Shown: one piece after another, positions 21,849 to 32,252 of the stretch | How positions within the stretch are numbered: position 1 is the first letter of the stretch | How the letters are laid out: the number at the start of each line of letters is the position of its first letter | Source: Ziziphus jujuba | Taxonomy: Eukaryota > Streptophyta > Magnoliopsida > Rosales > Rhamnaceae | Length of the DNA: 64,000 nucleotides | Assembly: GCF_031755915.1 (NCBI RefSeq) | Contig: NC_083385.1 | Span: 2,215,001 to 2,279,000, forward strand | Direction of reading: 5' to 3' | Notes under the pieces: generated by a model | Told to the model about the DNA's origin: nothing | Seen by the model: only the letters and a program-made list of their open reading frames with translations | Databases searched by the model: none | Translations under genes and position numbers: made by a program

Positions 21849-22286
21849 AGCCAGGGCCTCTACTTATGAGAATGCTTTCCATTTGGCTTCTTGCTTTGCT
21901 TCTTGTAATTGAAACTAATGATTCTTTCCAAAAATGAACCAGAATAAGATTGATAGAATTCAAACTGAACTAAAAGTTGTCTATCATCTAACCTACCATC
22001 AGTCGCCACCCTCTTTGCAATTGACACGTACCATAGACTCATTTTTAATAACAACTTCAATTTAAAAAGTCCTACGTAATTTTCTTTTTTCCATTTTATT
22101 ACGAAATTGCCATCTTTCACTCGATGATGTTTTTTAATCTAAACTAATAGTTTTTTTTTTTTCCTTCCATTAAATAGTTCCTGTTTTGATTATATTTATA
22201 ACTTAATTTAACGAATTGAATAGCAAGGTTTAATTTGTTTTAAAAAAATTATTGATGATCCGTGAGTAGTTGAAATATGCCTTTCC
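21849..22286. other. 3' flank of OMT-A and start of the OMT-B upstream region
   Basis: The first 200 bases resemble the 3' flanks of OMT-C and of the 35436-35660 fragment (GCTTCTTGTAATTGAA, then ACCATCAGTCGCCA), so they are probably shared 3' UTR. The last about 20 bases match the conserved OMT upstream block and end at the CACTA insertion point. Confidence 0.65.
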
Positions 22287-22339
22287 GATCACTTCTAGAA
22301 TCGCATTGATAAATGACGCAATAAATGTGTCGCACAAAA

Positions 22340-22790
22340 TAAACAATGACGTATCGTACGGAGTCGCCTAATGTTCTGTCGCTAAATCCATAAGACAACA
22401 AACGATGCAGCATGAGATCGCTTGTCTTTTAGTTTTTAGCAACGCATTCTATCAATCCACTTATAACGATTCTTATTTAGTGACACTTTACAACAATATC
22501 GCTAAAAATATATTAGCGACTGTTTCATATAGAGTCGCTAAATATATTAGTCGTTAATGAGTCGCCTATTTAGCGACGTATTAATAGAGTCGCCTATTTA
22601 GCGACGTATTAATAGAGTCGCCTATTTAGCGACGCATTAATAGAGTTGACTATTTAACGACGCATTTGCCTATTTAGTGACGCATTAATAGTTTTAGCGA
22701 CGCATTAATAGTTTTAGCAACGCATTAATAGAGTCGTCTATTTAGTGACGCATCGACACTTTTAGCGACGCATTATTTATTAATGTGTCG
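22340..22790. repeat. CACTA left subterminal repeat array
   Basis: Many short direct and inverted copies of GCGACGCATTAATAGAGTCGCCTATTTA. In Spm-type elements such subterminal repeats bind the element-encoded protein; that function is inferred from the family. Confidence 0.8.
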
Positions 22791-23231
22791 TCCCTTCTTT
22801 TTTTTAAGATTTTTTTTTTTTGTAAAAAGTGATTAAAATAGTAAAAATATAAAAATAATTAAAATACAAAAAAACGAAAACTAGCTTCATCCAAAATAAT
22901 TAGAATACAAAAATTTAAAATAAATATTTTGTCATAATAAATTAATTATCAAATAAATTAAATATCATCTTATTGACAAATTTTTACATAATTTGTAAGC
23001 TATTGTATTTTTCATAACAAATTTAATATTAATTAAACTTCCATGAATGCATACTCATTGAGATAGAAGTTGACATTCTCTTGTTGACAATATTACACCC
23101 TCATACTACATATGGAAAAATTTAAAAATTTATTAATACTTATGGAAAATAAATAAAATATTAATCATTATTAAATTTGTAATTTAGTAAATGAAAATTT
23201 AAATAATATTAACATTGTTCTTAAGATTTGA

Positions 23232-23456
23232 CGAGGCACATTTCTTACCTCACAATCATTACAAACATAGTCACTCTCACATTCATCCTCATTATCATTT
23301 TCATCGATACTTGGCAACTATATGACAAATGGATTGTGAACCATCGTAGTATCTCCAAGAATATCTTCTTCAACAAAAGTACGATGTTGTGGTGAAGTTA
23401 AAACAATAGACCATCTTGAATTAAATTGATCTTCAACATAAAATACTTGTTGAACT
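23232..23456 (-). pseudogene. Relic of CACTA transposase-associated protein (DUF4216-like C-terminal part)
   Basis: The minus strand reads QVQQVFYVEDQFNSRWSIV, then EEDILGDTTMVHNPFVI, one TAG stop, and then an acidic tail with DECESDYVCNDCE. The QVFYVED...W.IV pattern is characteristic of the DUF4216 region in plant CACTA transposase proteins. About 75 codons remain, with a stop inside. This is the only coding trace in the element, so mobility would need a helper. Confidence 0.7.
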
Positions 23457-24744
23457 TGGTAAAACAATGTCAAGCAATATCACAAATAAAATTTCTACAA
23501 AAGTAAGATTAATAAAACCCAACGAACCTAACCAACAGTTAAAATGAAAAAAAAAAAAAAAAAAACAACCCACCTCATGTCTCCGCCAACCACAAAGGAA
23601 AAAGAAACTCACCTAAACGATGGAGACAAAGAAAGAAGAAACCCAGAAAATCACGAGGGCGACATAGAGAAATCCAGCTTCCCGGCCGACGACAATATAG
23701 ACAAATGAAAAATGAAACGCCAAATATCTCTCTTTAAGTCTCTCTTAGATTGCTTCCAAATCTAATATCTATTAGGTAGTGTACTAGATGTAGTTTTAAA
23801 AAAGAAAAAGGGATTCAAAGGAGCACATAAAAATTTTAAAATGCGCATTTTCTCCCAATTGCATTTTTTTCTTTGATTAATTTTTTATTTTTCATCTACA
23901 AATAAAAACTGAAAATATTTCTTAAAAATGCGAAGCAAAATATCGAAGATTGCTGTTTATTTTTCTATTTTTCAAGTACACCTTTATTCTTTATAAAATT
24001 TGCATGTCTTTTAAAATTTTTGTTATTTTTAATTGAAAGAACATGCAACGCATTCTCTTCAAGAACGGTCACCTATTCTTGAATTTTGAGATCAAGCGAC
24101 GTATTATGGTCGAAAAGCGTCACCTATTTCATTTTTTATATTTTCTTTATAATCTTTAAATAATTTTTTAATTGTTCATATATAAATATATTCATGTAGC
24201 AATCAAATGAACATAAATTCTATTGATCTAAAAATAGAAAATAGTTTTGTCAATGCTCTTCTCAGTTATTCACATATATGTGTATAGACGAGACATAAAA
24301 TATCTCAAGACCAAATTTGAGATAGGGTACCGAATATAGAATTCTAATTCAACAAGCATTTATTATCTACATAAGTATGTTAAATGAGCTTAACTTTCAT
24401 GTATTTGTGGTCAATGATAGTTTACTTGTTTTTAAAAATTGAAAGTCTATTAAATTGCTTTTTTTTTTTAAAAAAAAAAAAGAAAAATAATTGAAGGAAC
24501 AGGTGACGCAATTCCATTAAAACGCGTCGCCTATTCCAAGTTTTTTTTTTTAAATTTTAATTAGTTTTGTTGATTGCTCATGTACAAATTAAAAAAAAAA
24601 AAGCATACTTGCAAAATTAAAAAAATTACTAAAAACAACTTTCAAATTGCAAAAAAAGTTAAAAATTGGTTGGGTGAAACGGCGATGCAGTTGTTGACAA
24701 ACAAATTGCCTTTTCATCTATTTAACGACTCTTTCTTAAAAGAC
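23457..24744. other. CACTA interior without recognised coding sequence
   Basis: AT-rich DNA with isolated GCGAC/GCGTCGCC motifs near 24090-24120, 24490-24530 and 24740-24755 and a poly-A near 23545-23565. No open frame of interest. Confidence 0.6.
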
Positions 24745-26660
24745 TGCGTCGCCTAAAACTATATTAGCTAGTTCTTGTTGTATTATTACATTCAAGTGAT
24801 TTGGCTGGTGGTGTGGTGATTTTTTGAGAGTGTAGGAGGTCTTGGGTTCAATTCTTGTTATGACCCTATTTTGATTTTATTTTTTTATGGGTTTATAAAT
24901 GTTTAAACAAAAAAAATGAAAAAAAAAAGAAAAGAAAAGGCGACGTGTTTGTTGAGGAATGTGTCATCTATTTGGCGACGCATTCTTTAAATAATGCGTC
25001 GCCTAACACTATATTAGCTAGTTTTTGTTATATTAGTACGTGCAAGTCATTTAGCTTGGTGGTGTGGTGATTTCTTGAGAGTGTAGGGAGTGTAGGAGGT
25101 CTTAGGTTCAATTCTTGTTATGACCCCATTTTGAGCGCGCCGTCACCTAACACTATATTAGCTAGCTTTTTTTGTATTAACATAAAAGTCATTTGGCCTG
25201 GTGGTGTGGTGATTTATTGAGAGTGTAAGAGGTCCTAGGTTCAATTCTTGTTATGGTCCTATTTTGATTTTATTTTTTTTTATGGGTTTATAAATGTTTA
25301 AACAAAAAAATTGAAAAAAAAAAAACAAAAAGAAAAGGCGACGCATTTGTTGATGCATCACCTGTTCATCTATTTGGCGACGCATTCTTTAAATAATGCA
25401 TCGCCTAACACTATATAAGCTAGTTTTTGTTGTATTAGTATATATAAGTCATTTAGCCTGGTGGTATGGTGATTTCTTGAGAGTGTAGGAGGTCCTAGGT
25501 TCAATTCTTGTTATGGTCCTATTTTGACTTTATTTTTTTTATGAGTTTTTAAATGTTTGAACAAAAAAATTGAAAAAAGAAAAAAGAAACAATGATGCAT
25601 TTGTTGAAGAATGCGTCACCTGTTCATTTATGTGGCGACGCATTCTTTAAATAATATTGCCTAACACTATATTAGCTAGCTTTTGTTGTATTAGTACATA
25701 CAAGTCATTTGGCATGGTGGTGTGGTGATTTCTTGGGAGTGTAGGAGGTCCTGGGTTCATTTATAAATGTTTAAACAAAAAAATTGAAAAAAGAAGAAGA
25801 AATGCATTTGTTGAGGAATGCATCACTTATCATCTATTTGGTGACTCATTCTTTAAATAATGCGTCGCCTAACACTATATAAGCTAGTTTTTGTTGTATT
25901 AGTACATACAAGTCATTTAGTCTTGTGGTATGGTGATTTCTTGAGAGTGTAGGAGGTCCTGGGTTCAATTCTTGTTATGCTTCGCCTGTTCATCTATGTG
26001 GCAACGCATTCTTTAAATAATGCGTCGCCTAACACTATATTAGCTAGCTTTTGTTGTATTAGTATATACACAAGTCATTTAGTCTGGTGGTGTGGTGATT
26101 TCTTGAAAATGTAGGAGGTCCTGGTTCAATTCTTGTTATGGTCCTATTTTGATTTTATTTTTTTTGACGACGCATTTGTTGAGGAATGCATCACCTATTC
26201 ATCTATTTGGTGACTCATTATTAATGCGTCGCCTAGCACTATATAAGCTAGTTTTTATTGTATTAGTACATATAAGTCATTTAGCCTAGTAGTGTGGTGA
26301 TTTCTTGAGAGTGTAGTAGGTCTTGGGTTCAATTTTTGTTATGGTCCTATTTTAATTTTTTTTATGGGTTTCTAAATGTTTAAACAAAAAAATTGAAAAA
26401 AAAAAAAGATACGACAATGCATTTGTTGAAGAATGCGTCAAGACGATGCATTTGTTGAAGAATGCGTCACCTGTTCATCTATGTGGCAATGCATTCCTTA
26501 AATAATGCGTCACCTCACACTATATAAGCTAGTTTTTGTTATATTAGTACATATAAGTCATTTGGCTTTGTGGTGTGGTAATTTCTTGAAAGTGTAGGAG
26601 GTCCTGGGTTCAATTCTTTTCATGATCCTATTTTATTTTTTTATGGGTTTCTAAATGTTT
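24745..26660. repeat. Tandem array of about nine units with SINE-like (tRNA-type A/B box) modules
   Basis: A module beginning near GTCATTTGGCCTGGTGGTG and containing GTAGGAGGTCCTAGGTTCAA recurs at about 24799, 25049, 25192, 25450, 25707, 25915, 26078, 26280 and 26560. TGGCCTGGTGG fits the tRNA A box and GGTTCAATTC the B box at tRNA-SINE spacing. An A-rich tail follows in most copies. Between modules lie inverted GGCGACGCATT ... AATGCGTCGCC pairs. Spacing is irregular (about 143-280 bp). The likely origin is one tRNA-derived SINE inserted in the CACTA element and then amplified with it. Confidence 0.7.
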
Positions 26661-26689
26661 AAACAAACAAAAAAAAAAAGTAAAGGCGA

Positions 26690-28110
26690 CGCATTTGTTG
26701 AAGAATGGTCCGTTGCCTGTTGACTATATAAAAAAGAAAAAAAAAAAGGCTCAGTTTTGGCGCTTTAATATTTTTACTGGTTATTTATTGTTGAAATAAA
26801 ATTATATTTATTAAAAGAACTAAAAAAAAAAAGGTGAGAAGAGAATAGGCTATACAAATTCTAAATAGTGCATTGCCTGGTAACCATATAAAAAAAAGAA
26901 CTAAAAAAACTTAAAAAAGAACGGACGACACACAATCTAAATAGTATGTCGCCTGTTAACTATATAAAAAAAAAAAAAAGGCTCAGTTTTGACACTTTAA
27001 TATTTTTACTGGTTATTTTTTGTTGAAATAAAATTAGATTGATTAAAAGAATTAAAAAAAAAATGAGGAGAGAATAGGCGACGCACAATCTAAATAGTGC
27101 ATCGCCTGTTAGCTATTAAAAAAAAAAAAGCTCAGTTTTGGCGTACTAATATTTTTACTGGTTATTTATTGTTGAAATAAAATTATATTGATTAAAAGAT
27201 CTTAAAAAAAAAAAAAAGTGAAGAGAGAACAGGCGACGCACAATCTTATTGGTGTGTCGCCTGTTAACTATATTAAAAAAAAAAAGAACTCAGTTTTTGT
27301 GTACTAATATTTTTATTGGTTATTTATTATTGAAATAAAATTAGATTGATTAAAAAATTAAAAAAAAAAGAAAAGAAAAGTGAAGAGAGAACAGGCGACG
27401 CATAATCTTATTGGTGCGTCCCCTATTACACATATAACAAATAAAAAAAAAATAGCTCAGTTATATTACTCTAATATTTTTATGGGTTATTTGTTGTTGA
27501 ATTAAAATTAAATTAATTTAAAGAACTAAAAAAAAAAAAGGAGGAGAGAACAGGCGATGCACAATCTATATAGTCCGTCTCCTGTTAACCATATATTAAA
27601 AAAAAAAAAAGCTCGTTTTTTTAGGTCTAATATTTTTATTGGTTATTTGTTGTTGAAATAAAATTAGATTGTTTAAAAAAATTAGAAAATAAAGGGAAGA
27701 GAACAGGCGACGCACAATCTAATTAGTGCGTCGCTTGTAACATATATAATAAAAAATAAAAAAAAAATAGCTCGGTTATATTACTCTAATATTTTTACTA
27801 CTTATTTGTTGTTGAAATAAAATTAAATTGATTAAAAGAACTAAAAAAAAAAAAGGAGTGAATAGACGACGCACAATCTAAAATAGTGTGTCACCTGTTA
27901 ACTATATATTAAAAAAAAAATCTCAGTTTTATTATTCTAATATTTTTACTGGTTATTTATTGTTGAAAAAAAAATAGATTGTTTAAAAGAACTTAAAAAA
28001 AAATATAAAAGTACAAGGAAGGTAACAGGCGACGCACAATTTAGATTGTGCGTCGCCTGTTACCTCTATAAAAAAAAATAAAAATAAAAATAAAAAAACT
28101 AGCTTAATTA
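26690..28110. repeat. Tandem array of about nine ~155-bp units with GGCGACGCAC palindromes
   Basis: Units share GCTCAGTTTT, TAATATTTTTACTGGTTATT, TTGTTGAAATAAAATT, a poly-A stretch and GAGAGAACAGGCGACGCACAA. GCTCAGTT-type anchors lie near 26749, 26978, 27130, 27287, 27454, 27611, 27769, 27921 and 28101. Each unit places GGCGACGCAC against GTGCGTCGCC across a short spacer. At about 28027-28060 the arms form an almost perfect 34-bp palindrome. Confidence 0.85.
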
Positions 28111-28682
28111 TGTTGCTCTAATATTTTTATTGGTTATTTGTAGTTGAAATAAAATAATACTATTTAAGAGATTTGCAAAAATAAACTATACAAGAAAAAT
28201 TATATAATTGAACAACAACCTTGTATAATTAAATTCTATGGTTATGTAAACATAGATTAGTGGTTAGTATTCATTTTTCATGAGTAGCATTTAAACGTAC
28301 AGTATAATTCCAGTATTAATGGTGACTCTGTTCAGCCTCACATTCAGCGATCCTTAACGGATGTGTTGTGTATTTTTTGTTTTTAGCGACCTTTTGAGTC
28401 GATAGTTTTTGGATGTATTGTATATTTATTGAATTTTTACTAACGCATTAATCTTAGAATCCCGTTTTTGTTTTTTCAGACTCATTTGTTTTGTAGCGTC
28501 GTTAAATGAATGTCGCTAGATATCAATTTTCGCGTTGTGGATGGAAAACTCCATCTTGTAATATTGGCCTTTGATCTCTTTGACCAGAAATGATGGCACT
28601 TCGTCTTCTTCCAAGCATTTGAGTGAAACTAAAAGTTCATCGTACAGTGTTATTGACCAAAACCAGCTCCCTCTAAGTTCTA

Positions 28683-29432
28683 ATGGCTTCCTTATTGGAA
28701 ACAGAAAACAACTCAAAAGTCCATGACCATGAAACCAGGGAAGAAGAAGAAGAAGAAATCTTCTGCTACGCTTTGCAGCTGGGATCTTCCTCTGCAATGT
28801 GCATGTCATTGCAATGTACAATTGAGCTTGGCGTATTCAATATCATAGGGAAAGCAGGTCCAGGAGCAAAGCTCTCCCCATCAGATATTACAGCCCAGAT
28901 GCCCACTAACAACCCTGAGGCGCCCCACCATGGTGGACTCCATCCTCAGGGTCTTGGCCTGCCACTCTGTGCTCAACTGCTCTGTGGTTGCTGCTGATGA
29001 CAATATAATGGCTCTTTGCAAAGGCTATACAGTCTTTCTCCAGTGTCCAAATCTTTGTCACAAACAAAGATGGTGTTTCATTGTGCCCTGGGGTGTCGTC
29101 CATACACGATAAAGTACTCTTAGCTAACTGGTTGATGTTGGTAGTCTTGGGGTGACCCGTCAGAATGTCACTTCCACATACCCACAAATCAAAGGCATTA
29201 ATTTCGACTTACCTCATGTCAGTAAACATGCCCCTTCTTGTCCAAGGTACATGAGTCCGTTGTTTTATTAATTCTCATGTTTATCAATTTTGAATTTACT
29301 ATATCCTAAAACATTTTTTTTTTATTAAAATAAATTAGTTTTTAATTTATTTTTTTACACGTTGCAGGTTTGGAACATGTAGGAGGAGATATGTTTGTGA
29401 GTCTACCAAGCAGGAATGTCATTTTTTTGAAA
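28683..29432 (+). pseudogene. OMT-B: O-methyltransferase pseudogene, exons 1-3 (5' part)
   Basis: Exon 1 starts MASLLETENN and keeps YALQLGSSSAMCMSLQ and AKLSPSDIT, then loses frame near 28921 (one extra C before ACCATGGTGGACTCC). More shifts occur near 29020-29095. At about 29130 exon 1 runs straight into the SAM-motif part of exon 2 (TTGATGTTGGTAGTCTTGG), so intron 1 and the first ~190 bases of exon 2 are gone; both original edges carry TGGT. The remaining exon 2 ends at 29246, intron 2 is kept, and exon 3 (29370-29432) reads [14 protein letters not shown]. Exon 4 is interrupted downstream by LINE-derived DNA. The sequence is closest to OMT-A and OMT-C, so it decayed after the cluster formed. 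Confidence 0.9.
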
Positions 29433-29894
29433 GTAATGAATTGTGCAAATTTTCCAAACCTCATATTATTATCTTATATATGTATATATATAATTTGTAT
29501 TCAAAATAAAAAATATTCTTTTTTTTTTTTTTGGTGGTATACAAATTAAGATTTTTAATTCTTTGGTTTAAATACAATAGTAAATGACACATTTTATAGT
29601 TAATTGTGTGGCTATTACTATTATTATTATTATTATAAAACTTTTACAACCAAGAGATTGAGAACTGGGGAAAAGAGGACGGTGTGAACGTCAAAAACGA
29701 AAAAGGACAACATTGTAATTAAAGAGAAAAAAAAAATGTGGGCTATGTTTTATATATGAAAGTTGTATTGGTTTTGGCAAAAAGTAAATGATTAAAAAAA
29801 AAGAAAAAAAAAGACTGGTATCATGTGCACGAGCAAGTTTTACTAGCATTGATAATGGTGGCAATAATATTGGAGTAAAAAGGACGGCTTAATA
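29433..29894. other. Remnant of OMT-B intron 3 and AT-rich DNA before the LINE fragment
   Basis: The first about 60 bases follow the intron-3 pattern of the intact OMTs, then unrelated AT-rich sequence with poly-A and ATT runs. No gene. Confidence 0.55.
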
Positions 29895-30660
29895 TTGTCC
29901 GCACTCCTCTTTTATGGCAGCAGGCCTTGGATGGGAACCATCTTTTTTGTGGAGGAGTATTATCTGGGTAGAGTTGTGTTATCTAATGGTTGGATTTGGA
30001 GAGTAGGGAATGGTCATAATATTAGAGTGTATCGAGATCCTTGGTTGGGTGGCATTGGTTCAAGATATATGTTCTTTCGCCAAGGATTTTTAAATGCAGA
30101 GGCTACAGTTTCGGAATTGATCACTGACTCAGGAGGATGGGCGAGTGAAAGGGTACAGAATGCTTTTTCTCAGTATGAGGCCTTCATTATTTTGAAGACA
30201 CCAGTTGGTGGATTGGGTGTTCATGATCGGTTGTGAAAGAGTTTAGAATGATATGATTCAAAAGGATGATTTACATTGATCATTGTGGAAGTATTTACAC
30301 ACAGATGTAAAGCATTGATAAGTCTCCTAACTATGTGATAATATAATAACCTGATAATGACTATATCTAAGGTATATCTCTATATGTTATAAGATTACAA
30401 TTATCATTAACTACCTACAATGCTGCTGGTTATTAGGTTAGCTTGGCACTTTACTCCATCTGGATGTTATAAAGTTAGACCAAGATATTGGGTGGCTTGG
30501 AGATTTGGCAGTGCTTCTAGGATCGGCAGTACAAGCTCAAAAGAAATTTCAAGGCGAGCATTATGAAAGTTACAGATCCCAAATGAAATTAAAATTTTTG
30601 TTTGGAGGGCCTGCAACTCAATCTTGGATAAGACATAAAGTATAAGAATCTTGTCGTACA
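29895..30660 (+). mobile_element. LINE (non-LTR retrotransposon) ORF2 C-terminal fragment
   Basis: Frame 29895-30236 has WIWRVGNGHNIRVYRDPWL and SELITDSGGW, typical of the stretch after the reverse transcriptase in plant L1-type LINEs. At about 30430-30650 interrupted readings give LAWHFTPSGCYKVRPRYWV and NEIKIFVWRACNSIL, the zf-RVT domain. About 130 bp of AT-rich DNA at 30300-30430 interrupts the two. No endonuclease or polymerase core is present, so it is a dead 3' piece. Confidence 0.82.
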
Positions 30661-30852
30661 TTTACTATATAAAAAGGGTGTAAAGTAGAAAATCTTGTTA
30701 CAGATAATCTCACATAATTGTACTATAGGAATAATATGTGTTTAGTAAAAGTAATGATACTTAAATTGTACACGTATCTTTGTAATAAGGGAGTTCTTAT
30801 CTGTATAAGGGAATCCCCTTACACTTGAAAGGCAAAATTAAACCCTAATAAG

Positions 30853-30960
30853 ACTCGTAAATTTGGATGTTCTGTGTTTACTTATTGGATTATAGAGTTT
30901 CAATGGGGTTGCTGGTGCTAGTAAAATTATTGAAACATATTCAATAATCATATGCTTGCT
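30853..30960 (+). pseudogene. OMT-B: last part of exon 4 and 3' flank
   Basis: KFGCSVFTYWIIEF-like coding followed by GGTTGCTGGTGCTAGTAAAATTA matches the fragment at 17140-17260 and, less closely, the ends of the intact OMTs. It is most simply the 3' end of OMT-B, separated from exon 3 by LINE-derived and unknown DNA. Confidence 0.75.
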
Positions 30961-32097
30961 TTTCAATATAATTATAATATGTCAAACAAACTCTAAATAT
31001 CTTTAATTAACATTAACAAATAATTAAGACAAGCAAACTATATATAAATTTTAAAAATAAAAATAACAAAAATAAAAATTGAACACATTAACAAAATGAC
31101 ATAAGTTATTTTTTTGCCAAACAAAATTGCCATCCTTAACCCTATTTTATTCAGCGAGCTCTTTCTATTTCAACTTCAAACTCAGCTTCCAAATTTTTTA
31201 TCTTGTTTACCTGAACAGTATAGTCTATAGAATGACGTTAGGTAACAATGATGAATGGCAATCTTGTAAGATTAAAGCGAAGAATGACTTAACATTGTCA
31301 TTGTTGCTAATGTTATAATAATTTCTCTCTAAAATAAAGAGAGCATAGTTGATAATACTCCCTTTCTTATAATAGGAGAAAAACACATACTCTTTTTTTA
31401 CAAAGAAAAAACATGAATATTTAGGAGAGATTCTTTCTTAATTCTCTCTCTAATACGATCTCCTTCTTTCTCTCTATTTCCATGTTTCACACGCCTCAAA
31501 ATGGAATTGGCTTCTATATGAGAAATGGGATCGACCCTTCTTTAAAATGGGATAATTTTCAAAGTGATGAGATGTGCATATTTATAGATGCATATCGTGG
31601 TTTGAAAGGAGGTGGCAGAGTTCAAAATTGAAATTGAGTTATTCTTTGGTGGAGTTCAAATTTCTTGAATTCTCCTTTGACATAGTCAAAGAAAGTGGCT
31701 TTACCACCTTTACTGCCACATTAATAATTAATTTAATGTTTGTCTTCTTATAATTATATGTTTAAGTTAATTATGGTATGCAGATAGCGTGTTTCATAAG
31801 AAAACAATCAATTAAGCTCCATGCCTATGACATATTTTTTAGAAAAAAAGGAAACAAAAAGATAAAAAATGGAATTGTCAATTGAGATAATCACTAGCTA
31901 TTATTTCCTACCCATCTCAGTCAGGTATTAGTAAATGATGCAGTAGTTGCCTGCTTGGAAAACTTCTAGTTTCGTAAAGAAATACTCATAGTAATGGAAA
32001 TTGGAGGTGGATTCTTAGTCATATTAATATTATTCTTTTGAACAACTAATTTATTACTTATATTTACTTTCAGGAAAACTATAAAATTCACGAAAGT
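30961..32097. other. Intergenic region between OMT-B and OMT-C
   Basis: AT-rich, with a stretch near 31270-31315 resembling the DNA downstream of the 17031-17197 fragment. Otherwise no gene, RNA or transposon was recognised. Confidence 0.55.
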
Positions 32098-32252
32098 GGT
32101 TGAAAGATCTCATTCCGATATGAAAAGTCCATCCCAGCAGCAACATATGCTTAATATATCACCAACCACTAATCTTGTGCTCTTATAAGCGTTAGCAATT
32201 CCTCTTCCTCTTCTTCCAAGCATATTTGAGTAAATCTCAGTTCTAAGTTTTA
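32098..32252 (+). promoter_or_regulatory. Upstream and leader block of OMT-C, matching that of OMT-A
   Basis: GGTTGAAAGATCTCATTCCG, then CATCCCAGCAGCAACATATG and CTTCTTCCAAGCATAT before the ATG, aligned closely with 19686-19836. Confidence 0.6.

Larger units (their letters stand above)
22290..28539. mobile_element. CACTA (En/Spm)-type DNA transposon, non-autonomous derivative
   Basis: The left end starts CACTTCTAGAA and the right end is CGCGTTGTG (complement CACAACGCG), flanked by GAT at 22287-22289 and 28540-28542, the 3-bp duplication expected of CACTA elements. Both flanks join into the conserved OMT upstream block, which confirms the boundaries. The ends and interior are filled with GCGACGCATT / AATGCGTCGC repeats, typical CACTA subterminal motifs. 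A minus-strand relic of a CACTA-encoded protein lies at 23232-23456. No complete transposase is present. Length is 6250 bp. Confidence 0.85.

Noticed and set aside
24745..26660. True tRNA genes at the A/B box modules
   Set aside because: No acceptor stem, anticodon arm or cloverleaf can be formed; only promoter-like boxes are present, as in SINEs.
26690..28110. CRISPR-like appearance of regular palindromic repeats
   Set aside because: Repeats are long, AT-rich and tandem with no unique spacers, inside a plant CACTA transposon.
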